A DNA stretch of 64,000 nucleotides. Origin: JACVRM01 sp046262315. GTDB taxonomy: Bacteria > Actinomycetota > Thermoleophilia > Gaiellales > Gaiellaceae. The notes beneath the pieces were generated by a model, which worked only from the letters and a program-made list of their open reading frames with translations, made no database searches and was not told the DNA's origin. The number at the start of each line of letters is the position of its first letter. Within the stretch, counting starts at the first letter, position 1. The position numbers and the translations under genes were made by a program. Below, piece by piece: positions 15,334 through 27,038 of this stretch. The stretch spans positions 1 through 64,000 of the forward strand of contig JBHEMZ010000036.1 in NCBI GenBank assembly GCA_046262315.1, read 5' to 3'.

Positions 15334-16485
15334 GTGAGCCGTTACAGGTGGGTGGTGCTCGGCGCGGGCGTCGGTGCGCAAGCGTCGTACTCCGCGCTCG
15401 GCACCGGTGTCTCGGTGCTCCTCCCGGCGCTTCGGGACGAGTACGGGCTTTCACTCGGCGAGGTGGGGCTGCTGCTCGGCGGTACGAGCGGCGGCATGGT
15501 GCTCACGCTGCTGCTCTGGGGGCTCGCGACCGACCGCGTGGGGGAGCGGGCGGTAGTCGGGCTCGGGCTCGGGGCGGCCGGTGCGGCGTATGCCGCGGCG
15601 GCGGGGCTTCCTCCGTACGCGGCGCTGTTCGCGCTGCTGACGGTTGCCGGGATGTGCGGAGCCAGCGTGAGCGCGGCGAGCGGGCGCGCCGTGATGGGCT
15701 GGTTCCGCGCGGAGGAGCGCGGCTTCGCGCTCGGAATCCGCCAGACGGCCGTCCCCCTTGGCTGGGCCGTCGCGGCGCTCGCGCTGCCGCCGCTCGTCGC
15801 CGTGGGTGGGCTGCAGACCGGTTTCGCGGCGCTCGGGGCTTTTGCGCTCGTGGCGTCGCTCGTCGGCGTCGCGCTCCTGCGGGACCCGCCGGGCAAGTCC
15901 CTGGAGATGGGGGATGTCGGGCGGCCGCTCCACGACCGGCGCCTCTGGCGCCTCTGCCTCGGGAGCACGTTCTACGTCGTCGTCCAGATCGCGATCACGA
16001 GCTTTTTGGTGCTCTTCCTCCACGAGGAACGCGCATTCTCCCTGGGCGCGGCGGGCGGCGTGCTCGCCGTGGTGAGCGTGCTTGGCGGCGCGCTTCGCAT
16101 CACGCTGGGTCGGCTTTCAGACCGGCGGCGCACGCGGCTCGTCCCGCTCCGGTGGGTCGGCGTCGCCCTCGCGGCGGCAGTGGCCGTGGCGGCCGCGCTC
16201 ATGAACGCCCCCAATGTGGTGCTTGTGCCCGCGCTGACGGTCGCCGGTGCGCTGTCGGCTAGCTGGAACGGGCTCTCGTTCACGGCAGCGGCCGAGCTCG
16301 CCGGCCGGGCCCGGGCGGGCGCCGCGCTTGGTTTCCAGCAGACCGCGCTCGCGGTGGGCTGTGCCATCGCGCCGGCGCCCTTCGCTGCCATGGTGGAGCT
16401 GACGTCCTGGCAGGCAAGCTTCGCCGTCCTCGCCGCGCTGCCGCTCGCGGGCGTCTGGATGCTCGGGCCCCTGGCGCGCGAGTAG
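15334..16485 (+). CDS. MFS transporter
   Basis: 383 residues with about 12 hydrophobic helices. The loop between helices 2 and 3 carries the degenerate MFS motif GLATDRVGERAVV, and the symmetric position in the second half is GRLSDRRRTRLVP. GFALGIRQTAVPLGWA in helix 5 resembles the CynX/NimT and Bcr-like branches. Substrate unknown. The GTG start lies 36 bp after the DUF2007 gene, so it may belong to the rnz transcript. Confidence 0.85.
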   Translation: MSRYRWVVLGAGVGAQASYSALGTGVSVLLPALRDEYGLSLGEVGLLLGGTSGGMVLTLLLWGLATDRVGERAVVGLGLGAAGAAYAAAAGLPPYAALFALLTVAGMCGASVSAASGRAVMGWFRAEERGFALGIRQTAVPLGWAVAALALPPLVAVGGLQTGFAALGAFALVASLVGVALLRDPPGKSLEMGDVGRPLHDRRLWRLCLGSTFYVVVQIAITSFLVLFLHEERAFSLGAAGGVLAVVSVLGGALRITLGRLSDRRRTRLVPLRWVGVALAAAVAVAAALMNAPNVVLVPALTVAGALSASWNGLSFTAAAELAGRARAGAALGFQQTALAVGCAIAPAPFAAMVELTSWQASFAVLAALPLAGVWMLGPLARE

Positions 16486-16545
16486 ACCGCCATGCACACA
16501 TCCGGCATGAAGACGGCATATCCGCGTAAAGCCTGCACTGGTATA

Positions 16546-16559
16546 GGGGGTCTGACCCC
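16546..16559. repeat. Short palindromic repeat GGGGGTCTGACCCC, copy 1
   Basis: The 14-mer GGGGGTCTGACCCC is nearly palindromic (GGGGTC around a TGA/TCA centre). It lies just upstream of the -10 box of the GFA gene. An identical copy in the same orientation is at 18983-18996, so the two copies bracket the GFA and S9 peptidase genes. Confidence 0.7.
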
Positions 16560-16574
16560 GCGTACAGTGCCGGG

Positions 16575-16994
16575 ATGACCGAGGCGGTACGAGGCGGCTG
16601 TCTGTGCGGCGGCGTTCGCTTCGAGGTCGAGCCGCCGTTTCGGCGCGCGAACTACTGTCACTGCCTGCGCTGCCGCAAGCACTCGGGTGCCGGGGCGTTG
16701 GTGACGGGCCGAGTCTCCCGGGAGCGCTTCAGGCTGCTCGCGGGCGAGGAGTTGATCCGCATCCATGTGCCTGAAGGGGGCGGTGCCGTCAAGGCATTCT
16801 GCTCCGAGTGCGGCTCGAGCCTCTTCGGCGGCAGGTGGCCCGAAGGCGACGAAGTCTCGATCCGTCTCGGCTCGCTGGACGGCGACCCGGGCATCCGCCC
16901 GCAGTACCGATCGTACGTTGACTCGAAGGCGCCGTGGGAGGAGCTTTTCGAGGACGGCCTGCCGCGCTTCAACGGCGCCAATCCGAGCGCCTGA
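16575..16994 (+). CDS. GFA-family zinc protein
   Basis: 139 residues. The Cys pattern GGCLCGGVRFE, then NYCHCLRCRKHSGAG, then FCSECGSSLFGG is diagnostic of the GFA (glutathione-dependent formaldehyde-activating-like / CENP-V) fold with two zinc sites. True formaldehyde activity is known for few members, and glutathione is not usual in actinobacteria, so the reaction is unknown. The ATG lies 7 nt after TACAGT (16563-16568), which suggests a leaderless message. It converges on the S9 peptidase gene. Confidence 0.88.
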   Translation: MTEAVRGGCLCGGVRFEVEPPFRRANYCHCLRCRKHSGAGALVTGRVSRERFRLLAGEELIRIHVPEGGGAVKAFCSECGSSLFGGRWPEGDEVSIRLGSLDGDPGIRPQYRSYVDSKAPWEELFEDGLPRFNGANPSA

Positions 16995-17007
16995 CCGTCC
17001 TGGACGA

Positions 17008-18933
17008 TCAGAGGTACCGCCGAAACCAATCCACGATGCGCTCGATACGGTCGACGCGCCGGTCTGGTCGGCCGACCGCGAAGAGCAGGTGGAACTCCTC
17101 CGGGTACCGCACCAACTCGACGGTGCGGCCGAGCGAGCGCAGGATGGCGAACGGGATCTCGCTGTTCACAGGCGGGCAGCGCAGGTCAGCTTCGCACTGG
17201 AGGAGGAGCAGGGGTGCACGGATGCGGTGGGCTTGCGCGGCCGGTGAGAGCGCCCGCATCCGCTCCGCGTCCTCCCACGGCTCGACTCCTGCTGCCCACG
17301 TCCCGATGGTCGTGCCCCCGTCGGCCCCGCCGTACTCGGCAAGGTAGTCCGTCACGGGGTTTTCGCTGACCCCGGCCGCGAACCGCGCCGGATGCCGGCT
17401 GAGCAGATAATTGACCGTGAGCCCGCCGTAGGACAATCCGAGCAGACCGATACGCCGGCGCTCGGCCAGACCGTTGCGGGTGGCCCAGTCCGCGAGCCGC
17501 AGAAAGTCGCTCTCGTCGGCCTCGCCCCAGGCGCCGTGGATCGCGCGCGCGTACGCCTCGCCGTAGCCGACCGAGCCGCGCGGGTTTGCCCCGAGCACGT
17601 GGAAGCCCGCGTCCGCGAGCGCCGCCATCTCGAGCCACGGCACCGGGCCGTGTGCCAGGTACGGCCCGCCGTGGACGTGGAGCACCAGGCCGCGCCGGCG
17701 GCCGCGCGCGCGCCAGAGGAAGCCTTCGACGGCGTGGCCGTCACGGTGGCGCGCGCGCACGCGCTCGGGCTCGCGGGCGAACGGCTTGAACCACCGACTG
17801 CCGTCGCGCGTCAGCGGCCGCAGCGCGCCGTCCTCGACTGCATAGATCTCGCCGGCCTCACCGTCCACACACGCCGCTACCACGACGCAGCCGGCTGCCG
17901 CATCGAGCGCGTAGGCGACGATCTCGCCCGACGCGAGCGGCTCATACGACCCGTCGAGCGCGAAGCGGTAAGGAACCGACCGCCCCTCGTCGCTCACGAG
18001 TGCGACGAGCGTCTGGTTGTCGAGCCATCGCAGCGGCGGCGGGAGGCGAGCGGTGAGGTCGAGCACGTCGCCTGCCGTCGCGTTGAAGAGCGTGCGGTCA
18101 AGACCCGGCGCGAGCCGCTTCGGCCCGCCGGGCGCCGCGACGTGGAGCGTCACGTTGCCCCACCCCTCGTACCGCGCTCCGTCGTGGCCGAGGAGCGCAA
18201 GCTGCCCTGCGGGTGACCACGCCGCCCGGTAGACGAGTTGATTGAGCGCCACGACGTGCCGTGGGCGCCCTCCGGCGGCAGGCAGGTTCCAGACGCTCGG
18301 CTGCTCGCGCAGCCCCGCGTCTTCGCCACGGTCGGCGAGCACGCCGATCCGCTCGCCCTCCGGGTGCCAGAAGGCGTCCAGGACCTCGTACGAGCCGTTC
18401 GTGAGCCGCCGCGGCTTCCCGCCGTCCCTGACCACCACCCACGCGCTCGTGAACTGATCCCGCACGCCGACCATGTCGAGCCGCCAGGTGAGGTCTCCGA
18501 TGCGCCGCGCGACGGGACTCTCCGGATCGCCGACGAGGAAGCGCTGCTCGCCGCTCGGGGCGAGCAGCAGCACCAGGCGCCCGTCGGGCGACCACTCGGC
18601 GGCCGTCACGTTGCCGTCGAGCTCGGCAAGCTGTGTCGGCTCCCCGCCCGCGAGCGGCAGCGTCCACGGCTGCATGCGTCCCGACCGCTCGGACAGGAAG
18701 AGAAGCGTCTCGCCGTCAGGTGAGAATCGGGGCCGGGCGTCCACAGCGCCGGCGGTGAGCTGTCGCGGGCGCCCGCCGCGCCACGGCACCGCCCAGATCC
18801 GGAACCTGTACTCGCCGCGCTCGACGGTGCGCCGCGTGTAGGCGACCTGGTCGCCGTCGGATGCGACCACGGGATGGCTGACCAGTATCTGCCGGAGCAG
18901 GTCGCGCGGCTGGAATCCTCGTGGGCGCGGCAC
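17008..18933 (-). CDS. S9-family prolyl oligopeptidase/acylaminoacyl peptidase
   Basis: About 641 residues. The N-terminal ~370 form a TolB/DPP-like beta-propeller with repeated blade motifs (DARPRFSPDGETLLFLSERS, VTAAEWSPDGRLVLLLA). The C-terminal alpha/beta hydrolase has the nucleophile in LLGLSYGGLTVNY, the Asp in QCEADLRCPP and the His in YPEEFHLLF. It cleaves short peptides. No signal peptide is evident, so it is probably cytosolic. The GTG at 18933 starts the conserved region; another GTG 18 nt upstream is equally weak, and the long upstream open frame is not convincing. The end is convergent with the GFA gene, 13 bp apart. Confidence 0.88.
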   Translation of the reverse strand: MPRPRGFQPRDLLRQILVSHPVVASDGDQVAYTRRTVERGEYRFRIWAVPWRGGRPRQLTAGAVDARPRFSPDGETLLFLSERSGRMQPWTLPLAGGEPTQLAELDGNVTAAEWSPDGRLVLLLAPSGEQRFLVGDPESPVARRIGDLTWRLDMVGVRDQFTSAWVVVRDGGKPRRLTNGSYEVLDAFWHPEGERIGVLADRGEDAGLREQPSVWNLPAAGGRPRHVVALNQLVYRAAWSPAGQLALLGHDGARYEGWGNVTLHVAAPGGPKRLAPGLDRTLFNATAGDVLDLTARLPPPLRWLDNQTLVALVSDEGRSVPYRFALDGSYEPLASGEIVAYALDAAAGCVVVAACVDGEAGEIYAVEDGALRPLTRDGSRWFKPFAREPERVRARHRDGHAVEGFLWRARGRRRGLVLHVHGGPYLAHGPVPWLEMAALADAGFHVLGANPRGSVGYGEAYARAIHGAWGEADESDFLRLADWATRNGLAERRRIGLLGLSYGGLTVNYLLSRHPARFAAGVSENPVTDYLAEYGGADGGTTIGTWAAGVEPWEDAERMRALSPAAQAHRIRAPLLLLQCEADLRCPPVNSEIPFAILRSLGRTVELVRYPEEFHLLFAVGRPDRRVDRIERIVDWFRRYL

Positions 18934-18982
18934 ACGCAGATCGTCACACACTCGGCACAGACGTAACACAATCGCCTGTAGA

Positions 18983-18996
18983 GGGGGTCTGACCCC
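18983..18996. repeat. Short palindromic repeat GGGGGTCTGACCCC, copy 2
   Basis: Identical to the 14-mer at 16546-16559 and in the same orientation. It lies 50 bp upstream of the S9 peptidase start, in the region between that gene and the pyr operon. Confidence 0.7.
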
Positions 18997-19074
18997 ACAC
19001 GGATCGCCGGGCCAGGTCCCCTGGAGCCAAGGGTGTCGAGCCAGCCGCCGGCGCGGACGTCCGAGGGGGTGAGT

Positions 19075-19130
19075 TACACTTCGAACCGACACGAACCCCT
19101 TTAAGCCGGTCCCGAGAGGCCGGAAAGGAG
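19075..19130 (+). promoter_or_regulatory. pyr operon leader: -10 box and PyrR-binding hairpin
   Basis: TACACT at 19075-19080 is a likely -10 box. Downstream, CCGG (19106-19109) pairs with CCGG (19120-19123) around the loop TCCCGAGAGG. This is the PyrR-recognition loop (UCCNGAGAGG) known from Bacillus and mycobacterial pyr leaders. The Shine-Dalgarno AAAGGAG (19124-19130) starts right at the foot of the hairpin. PyrR with UMP would be expected to stabilise the hairpin and shut off translation initiation, as shown for Mycobacterium smegmatis. No terminator hairpin with a T-run is seen, so attenuation is less likely. Confidence 0.85.
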
Positions 19131-19136
19131 TCGCAG

Positions 19137-19181
19137 ATGACGTATGCCTTGAAACCGCCCGCGATGGTGCGCAGGCGTTGA
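19137..19181 (+). CDS. Short leader ORF (14 codons) coupled to pyrR
   Basis: ATG at 19137 follows AAAGGAG by 6 nt and encodes MTYALKPPAMVRRR before TGA at 19179-19181. That stop overlaps the TTG start of pyrR (19178-19180) as TTGA. The mini-ORF thus has the good ribosome site that pyrR itself lacks, and its ribosome site adjoins the PyrR hairpin. Translation of pyrR by re-initiation after this peptide is the likely reason. No pyrimidine-codon attenuation pattern is seen. Alternatively, a single-base indel would fuse it to pyrR. Confidence 0.6.
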   Translation: MTYALKPPAMVRRR

Positions 19182-19762
19182 GCCAGACGAGCCTCGGCGG
19201 CGAGAAGCTCCTCCTCGACGAGGACGCCGTCTCGCGGACGCTCTCGCGCATCGCGCACGAGATCATCGAGCGGAACGGGGACCTCGGCACGGTCGCACTC
19301 GTGGGCATCCACACGCGCGGCGTGCCACTCGCGCAGCGTCTGCGCCACCTCATCCTCGAGTTTTCCGGAGAAGAGGTCGCACTCGGCACGCTCGACATCA
19401 CCTTCCACCGCGACGACGTTCACGTCCGCGGCGGCGAGGCTCCCCTACACGCACAGCCGCTCGTACGCGCAACGAAACTCGAGTTCCCGCTTGAAGGCAA
19501 CACGGTGGTCCTGGTCGACGACGTCCTCTACACGGGCCGGACGATCCGCGCCGCCATCGACGCGCTCTTCGACTACGGCCGCCCCTCACGCGTCCAGCTA
19601 GCCGTGCTCGCCGACCGCGGCCACCGCGAGCTGCCGATCCGCCCCGACTACGTGGGCAAGAACCTGCCCACCGCCCGGGGCGAACGCGTCCAGGTGCAGC
19701 TCGTCGAGGTCGACGAGGTCGACCGCGTTCTCTTGATTTCGACTCCTGAGGAGGCGAGATGA
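19178..19762 (+). CDS. pyrR: Bifunctional pyr operon regulator / uracil phosphoribosyltransferase PyrR
   Basis: 194 residues. The type-I PRTase motif TVVLVDDVLYTGRTIRAA binds PRPP. The N-terminal KLLLDEDAVSRTLSRIAHEI and the mid-region GTLDITFHRDD match PyrR. It senses UMP/PRPP, binds the leader RNA hairpin at 19106-19123, and has weak UPRTase activity. Start is TTG at 19178, coupled to the 14-codon leader ORF; the frame stays open upstream, but no better start with a ribosome site exists there. First gene of the pyrimidine operon. Confidence 0.95.
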   Translation: MSQTSLGGEKLLLDEDAVSRTLSRIAHEIIERNGDLGTVALVGIHTRGVPLAQRLRHLILEFSGEEVALGTLDITFHRDDVHVRGGEAPLHAQPLVRATKLEFPLEGNTVVLVDDVLYTGRTIRAAIDALFDYGRPSRVQLAVLADRGHRELPIRPDYVGKNLPTARGERVQVQLVEVDEVDRVLLISTPEEAR

Positions 19763-19976
19763 ATTGTGTGCTTTCTCGTTCCTGGCGCGACGCTGCCGGT
19801 GCGAGGCCGGAGGGGACAGTTTTCGACACACGGACCCGGACCTCGTGCCGACAACGGCACGAGGCGGGGCCAGAGGCCACAAGCGGCGGCACGAAGCCGC
19901 CGGTGGACTCCGCACACAGGCGGCGTGCCGGCCGGGAAGGCCTGCCGGCTAGGGACGAGAGAGTGGAGGAGAGAGT
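19763..19976 (+). other. Structured 214-nt spacer between pyrR and pyrB
   Basis: Non-coding, and unusual in an operon where the other junctions overlap. It contains a perfect 10-bp stem with a 4-nt loop (CCTCGTGCCG 19841-19850 with 19855-19864), a 7-bp stem (19884-19890 with 19896-19902) and a 6-bp pair (19927-19932 with 19944-19949). No T-run follows any of them, so they do not look like terminators, and no second PyrR loop is visible. It ends in a strong ribosome site (GGAGGAGAG) for pyrB. It could be an RNA-processing or stability element, or an inserted repeat. Confidence 0.5.
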
Positions 19977-20975
19977 GTGAGCGCCGACATTCACCTGATG
20001 CGGGAGGAGCTGCTTCCGCCCGCGCCGCCGGCCCGGCGGCACTTGATCTCCATCGAGGACCTCACCCGCGACGACGTCGAGCGCCTGCTCGGCACTGCGC
20101 GTTCCTTCTCCCGCTCGCTGGAGCGCGAGGTGAAGAAGCTGCCCACGCTGCGCGGGCGCACGGTTGTGAACCTGTTCTACGAGTCCTCCACCCGTACCTC
20201 GTCGAGCTTCGAGCTCGCCGCCAAGCGGCTCTCCGCGGACACGATGTCGATCAAGGCCGCGGGCTCGGCCGTCGACAAGGGCGAGTCGCTGAAGGACACG
20301 GCCCTGACGATCGCCGCCTACGACCCCGACGTGATCGTCATCCGCCACCCGCACATCGGCGCGCCCCAGCTCGTCGCGCGCAACGTGGACGCCCACGTCG
20401 TCAACGCCGGCGACGGCAAGCATCAGCACCCAACCCAGGCGCTGCTCGACCTCTACACGCTCCAGGAGGAGTTCGGCCGCATCGAGGGGCTGCACGTCGC
20501 GATCGTCGGCGACATCCTGCACTCCCGCGTTGCCCGCTCGCTCGTCCAGGCGCTCGTCCTGCTCGACGCGCGCGTCACGCTCGTCGGCCCGCCGCCGCTC
20601 ATCCCGCGCGCCATCGAGTCGCTGGGCTGCACGACGTCCTACGACATCGGCGCGCTCGAGTCCGCCGACGTCGTCTATGTCCTGCGCATGCAGCGCGAGC
20701 GCATGCAGGAGGGCGCCAACTACGTGCCCAGCCTGCGCGAGTACACGGCGCGCTGGGGAGTGACTCCCGAGCGGCTGCGACCCGGCCAGAAGGTGATGCA
20801 CCCGGGCCCGATGAACCGGGGCGTCGAGATCGACGGCCGCGTCGCGGACGCCGGGGACGCGCTCATCGTCGGCCAAGTGCGCTCCGGGCTCGTCGTGCGC
20901 ATGGCGGTGCTCTACGACCTGCTGACGCACGGGCCTGTCGAGGTCAAGGTTGAGGCAGTCGAGGAGGTGGCGTGA
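19977..20975 (+). CDS. pyrB: Aspartate carbamoyltransferase catalytic chain
   Basis: 332 residues. The carbamoyl-phosphate loop FYESSTRTSSSFELAAKRL, the HPTQALLDLY block and the late motif VMHPGPMNRG define ATCase. It joins carbamoyl phosphate to aspartate in the second step of pyrimidine synthesis. No pyrI is present, as usual in actinobacteria. The GTG start has GGAGGAGAG upstream. It overlaps pyrC by 4 bp. Confidence 0.97.
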   Translation: MSADIHLMREELLPPAPPARRHLISIEDLTRDDVERLLGTARSFSRSLEREVKKLPTLRGRTVVNLFYESSTRTSSSFELAAKRLSADTMSIKAAGSAVDKGESLKDTALTIAAYDPDVIVIRHPHIGAPQLVARNVDAHVVNAGDGKHQHPTQALLDLYTLQEEFGRIEGLHVAIVGDILHSRVARSLVQALVLLDARVTLVGPPPLIPRAIESLGCTTSYDIGALESADVVYVLRMQRERMQEGANYVPSLREYTARWGVTPERLRPGQKVMHPGPMNRGVEIDGRVADAGDALIVGQVRSGLVVRMAVLYDLLTHGPVEVKVEAVEEVA

Positions 20976-22273
20976 TGCTGTACCGGCGCCAGAGCGAGCC
21001 CGCGAGCTTCGTCGTCCGCGGCGCGCGGGTGCTCGATCCTGCGCGTGGCGTGGACGCGGTCACGGACGTCCGCGTCGACCGGGGCATGATCGTGCAGCTC
21101 GGCGCGGACCTCGACACGAACGAGCACAGGGTGGTCGACGGCGACGGCCTGCTGCTGGCGCCCGCCTTCGTCGACCCCCACGTGCACTTGCGCACACCCG
21201 GCCGCGAGGACGAGGAGACGGTCGCCTCCGGCACGCAAGCCGCGGCCGCCGGCGGGTACTGCGCCATTCTCGCCATGCCGAACACCGAACCGGTCATAGA
21301 TTCGGCCGCGGTACTGGGCGCGCTCGTCGACCAGGCGCGCACCGAGGCCGTCGTGCCGACCGGGTTCTTCGCGGCGATCTCGAAAGGGCAGCAGGGCGGC
21401 GAGCTGACAGAGATGGTCGAGCTCGCCGAGTCGGGCGCCGCGGGGTTCACCGACGACGGCCGGCCGGTCGTCGCGCCGGGCCTCATGCGCCGCGCTCTCC
21501 AGTACAACGCGCTCACCGATCGCACGCTCGCCGTCCACTGCGAGGAACCGACGCTCTCACGTGACGGCCAGATGCATGAAGGTGAGGTCTCGGCCCGGCT
21601 CGGCTTCGCGGGCTGTCCGTCCGTAGCCGAGAGCGTCATGGTCGAGCGCGACCTCTCGCTCGCCGCCTACGAGGAGCGTCCTCTGCACCTGCTGCACCTG
21701 TCCGCACGCGAGTCGGTCGACGCCCTGCGAGCCGCGCAGGCGCAGGGGGTGGCGGCCACCGGGGAGGTCACACCACACCACCTGTGTCTCACCGACGAGG
21801 CGGTGCGGAGGCTCGACGCCAACCTGAAGATGAATCCCCCCCTACGCGGCACCGCCGACCGCGCGGCATTGATCGAAGGGCTGCGTGACGGGACGATCGC
21901 CGCAGTCGCCACCGACCACGCCCCGCACGCCCGGCACGAGAAGGAAGTCCCGTTCGAAGCGGCGCCGTTCGGAGTCACCGGCCTCGAGACTGCCTTCTCC
22001 GCGCTCTACACGCGCCTCGTCGAGCCCGGCATTCTCTCGCTCGAGACGCTCCTCGAGCGCATGTCCGCCGGGCCGGCGCGGGTCTACGGGCTCGAGCCGC
22101 CGCGCATCGCCGTTGGCGCCGAGGCAAATCTCGTGCTCATCGACCTGCGGGAGGAGCGGGTCGTCGAGGAGCGCGGGTTCCGCTCCCGCTCGGCCAACTC
22201 CTGGCTGCTCGGCGAGCGTCTTCGCGGGCAGGTCTTGCTCACTGTTGCGGGTGGGCAGGTCGCGTTCGGATGA
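20972..22273 (+). CDS. pyrC: Dihydroorotase
   Basis: 433 residues, type-I dihydroorotase length. Zinc ligands are seen in DPHVHLRTPG, in the His residues of HLLHLSARE and TPHHLCLTDE, and in ATDHAPHARHEK. It cyclises carbamoyl aspartate to dihydroorotate. It starts with GTG-ATG at 20972, overlapping the pyrB stop, and its end overlaps carA (ATGA). Confidence 0.97.
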   Translation: MMLYRRQSEPASFVVRGARVLDPARGVDAVTDVRVDRGMIVQLGADLDTNEHRVVDGDGLLLAPAFVDPHVHLRTPGREDEETVASGTQAAAAGGYCAILAMPNTEPVIDSAAVLGALVDQARTEAVVPTGFFAAISKGQQGGELTEMVELAESGAAGFTDDGRPVVAPGLMRRALQYNALTDRTLAVHCEEPTLSRDGQMHEGEVSARLGFAGCPSVAESVMVERDLSLAAYEERPLHLLHLSARESVDALRAAQAQGVAATGEVTPHHLCLTDEAVRRLDANLKMNPPLRGTADRAALIEGLRDGTIAAVATDHAPHARHEKEVPFEAAPFGVTGLETAFSALYTRLVEPGILSLETLLERMSAGPARVYGLEPPRIAVGAEANLVLIDLREERVVEERGFRSRSANSWLLGERLRGQVLLTVAGGQVAFG

Positions 22274-23296
22274 CGGGCTTCCTCGCGCTCGAGGACGGCA
22301 CGGTCTTCCGCGGCGAGTCGGTGGGAGCCCCCGGCTTCGCGTTCGGAGAGGCGGTCTTCACGACCGCCATGACCGGCTACCAGGAGATCGTCACCGACCC
22401 GAGCTACGCCGAGCAGGTCGTCTGCTTTACAGCGCCGATGGTCGGCAACTACGGAGTCGACGGCGAGCGCGAGGAGTCGTCCCGCGTGCATGCGCGCGCA
22501 GTCGTCATGCGCGAGGCCCGCGGGCCCGCGTGGACGGACTGGCTGGCCGGGAAGGGCGTGCCAGCTCTCTCGGGCCTTGATACGCGATCGCTCGTGCTCC
22601 ATCTACGAGAGCGGGGCTCCCTACGAGCGATCGTCGTCGCGGGAGACGCTTCCGTCGACGATGCCCTCGCCGCGACTCGCGAGCGGCCCGAGATGGGCGG
22701 CCGGGCGCTCGCCGCCGCTGTGTCCGCCGACGAGCCGTACGTCTTCGCGCGCGGTGGGCGAGCTTCCGTGGCGGTCGTCGACTACGGCTGCAAGCGCTCG
22801 ATCCTGCGGCGGCTGGCCAAGGCAGGCGCGGGCGTGACCGTCTACCCGCACGACGCGGGCCCCGAGGAGCTGCTCGCCCACGACGCAGTGCTGCTCTCCA
22901 ACGGCCCGGGCGATCCAGAGCCGCTCGCAGCCGAGATCGAAGCCGTGCGCGCCCTGCTCGGCCGCGTGCCGGTCCTCGGAATCTGTCTCGGCCACCAGCT
23001 GCTTGCGCTCGCGCTCGGGCTCCAGACCTACAAGCTGCCCTTCGGGCACCGCGGCGCAAACCATCCGGTGGTCGAGCGCGACTCCAATCGCGTGCTCGTC
23101 ACCAGCCAGAACCACGGCTTCGCCGTCGCTCCCTCCGAGGGGCGCGAGGTCACGCACGTCTCTCTCTACGACGGCACGGTCGAAGGACTGAGCATTCCCG
23201 AGCTTCAGGCGCGCTCCGTGCAGTTCCACCCGGAGGCGGGCCCGGGCCCGCACGACGCGTGGCCGATCATCGAAACCTGGGTCGAGGAGCTCAGCC

Positions 23297-23313
<17 letters not shown>
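22270..23313 (+). CDS. carA: Carbamoyl-phosphate synthase small chain
   Basis: 347 residues. The N-terminal CPSase domain (GEAVFTTAMTGYQEIVTDPS) is followed by a class-I glutamine amidotransferase with nucleophile Cys in GICLGHQLLALAL and the His/Glu pair in VQFHPEAGPGP. It hydrolyses glutamine and passes ammonia to CarB. It overlaps pyrC by 4 bp and carB by 17 bp. Confidence 0.97.
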
Positions 23314-26369
<3,056 letters not shown>

Positions 26370-26392
<23 letters not shown>

Positions 26393-27038
26393 GGTCACCG
26401 GCCGCGAGGCGGTCGGCCCCTACGTCTTGCTGCGCGTCGCCCGCGGAGCCCTCGATCCGGGCGTCCCTGGCCAGTTCTTCATGCTCTCGCCGCCTGGTGT
26501 GCCGCTGCCGCGCGCGATGAGCCTCTGCCTGACGCCGCGGGGCGAGCTCGCTTTTCTCTTCGAGGTGGTCGGCCGGGGCACGCGGGCGCTTGCGGAGCTG
26601 GTCCCGGGGGACGGGCTGACGGTGCTGGGGCCGCTCGGCAACGGGTTTCGCCTCGACGTCCGGCGCCCGCTGCTCGTGGGAGGTGGAGTGGGGGTCGCGC
26701 CGCTCCCCTACCTGGCCGCGGCGCTGCACGAGCCGCGGCTAGTCGTCGGGTTTCGCTCCGCCTTCCACGCCGAGGCGGCCCAGCTGCTTCCACCCGAGGC
26801 CGAGGTGGTGATCGACCCGGTGCTCGTTACGGATGTACTGCCGCCCGGCCACGACGTGCTCGCCTGCGGGCCCGAGCCGATGCTGGAGGCCGTTCGCGAG
26901 CTCGAGCCGGACGCCCAGCTCGCCTGGGAGGCGCCGATGGCGTGCGGCTACGGCGCCTGTTACGGCTGCGCGGTCGAGATCGAGGGCGAGTGGAAGCGTC
27001 TGTGCGTGGAAGGACCGGTGCTCAGTGCGGCTGCTTAA
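26370..27038 (+). CDS. pyrK: Dihydroorotate dehydrogenase electron-transfer subunit
   Basis: 222 residues of the ferredoxin-NADP reductase-like PyrK family. The FAD site is in LPRAMSLCLT, the nucleotide site is LLVGGGVGVAPLPYLA, and the [2Fe-2S] ligands lie in MACGYGACYGCAVE plus a late Cys in KRLCVEGPV. It passes electrons from the pyrD product to NAD+. It overlaps carB by 23 bp and pyrD by 14 bp. Confidence 0.93.

Noticed and set aside
19075..19180. Transcription attenuator (terminator/antiterminator) in the pyr leader
   Set aside because: No GC stem followed by a T-run occurs between the PyrR loop and pyrR; translational control fits better.
18934..19401. N-terminal extension of the S9 peptidase by ~156 residues
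   Set aside because: The extra part is Ser/Arg-rich, antisense to pyrR and its leader, and lacks propeller motifs.
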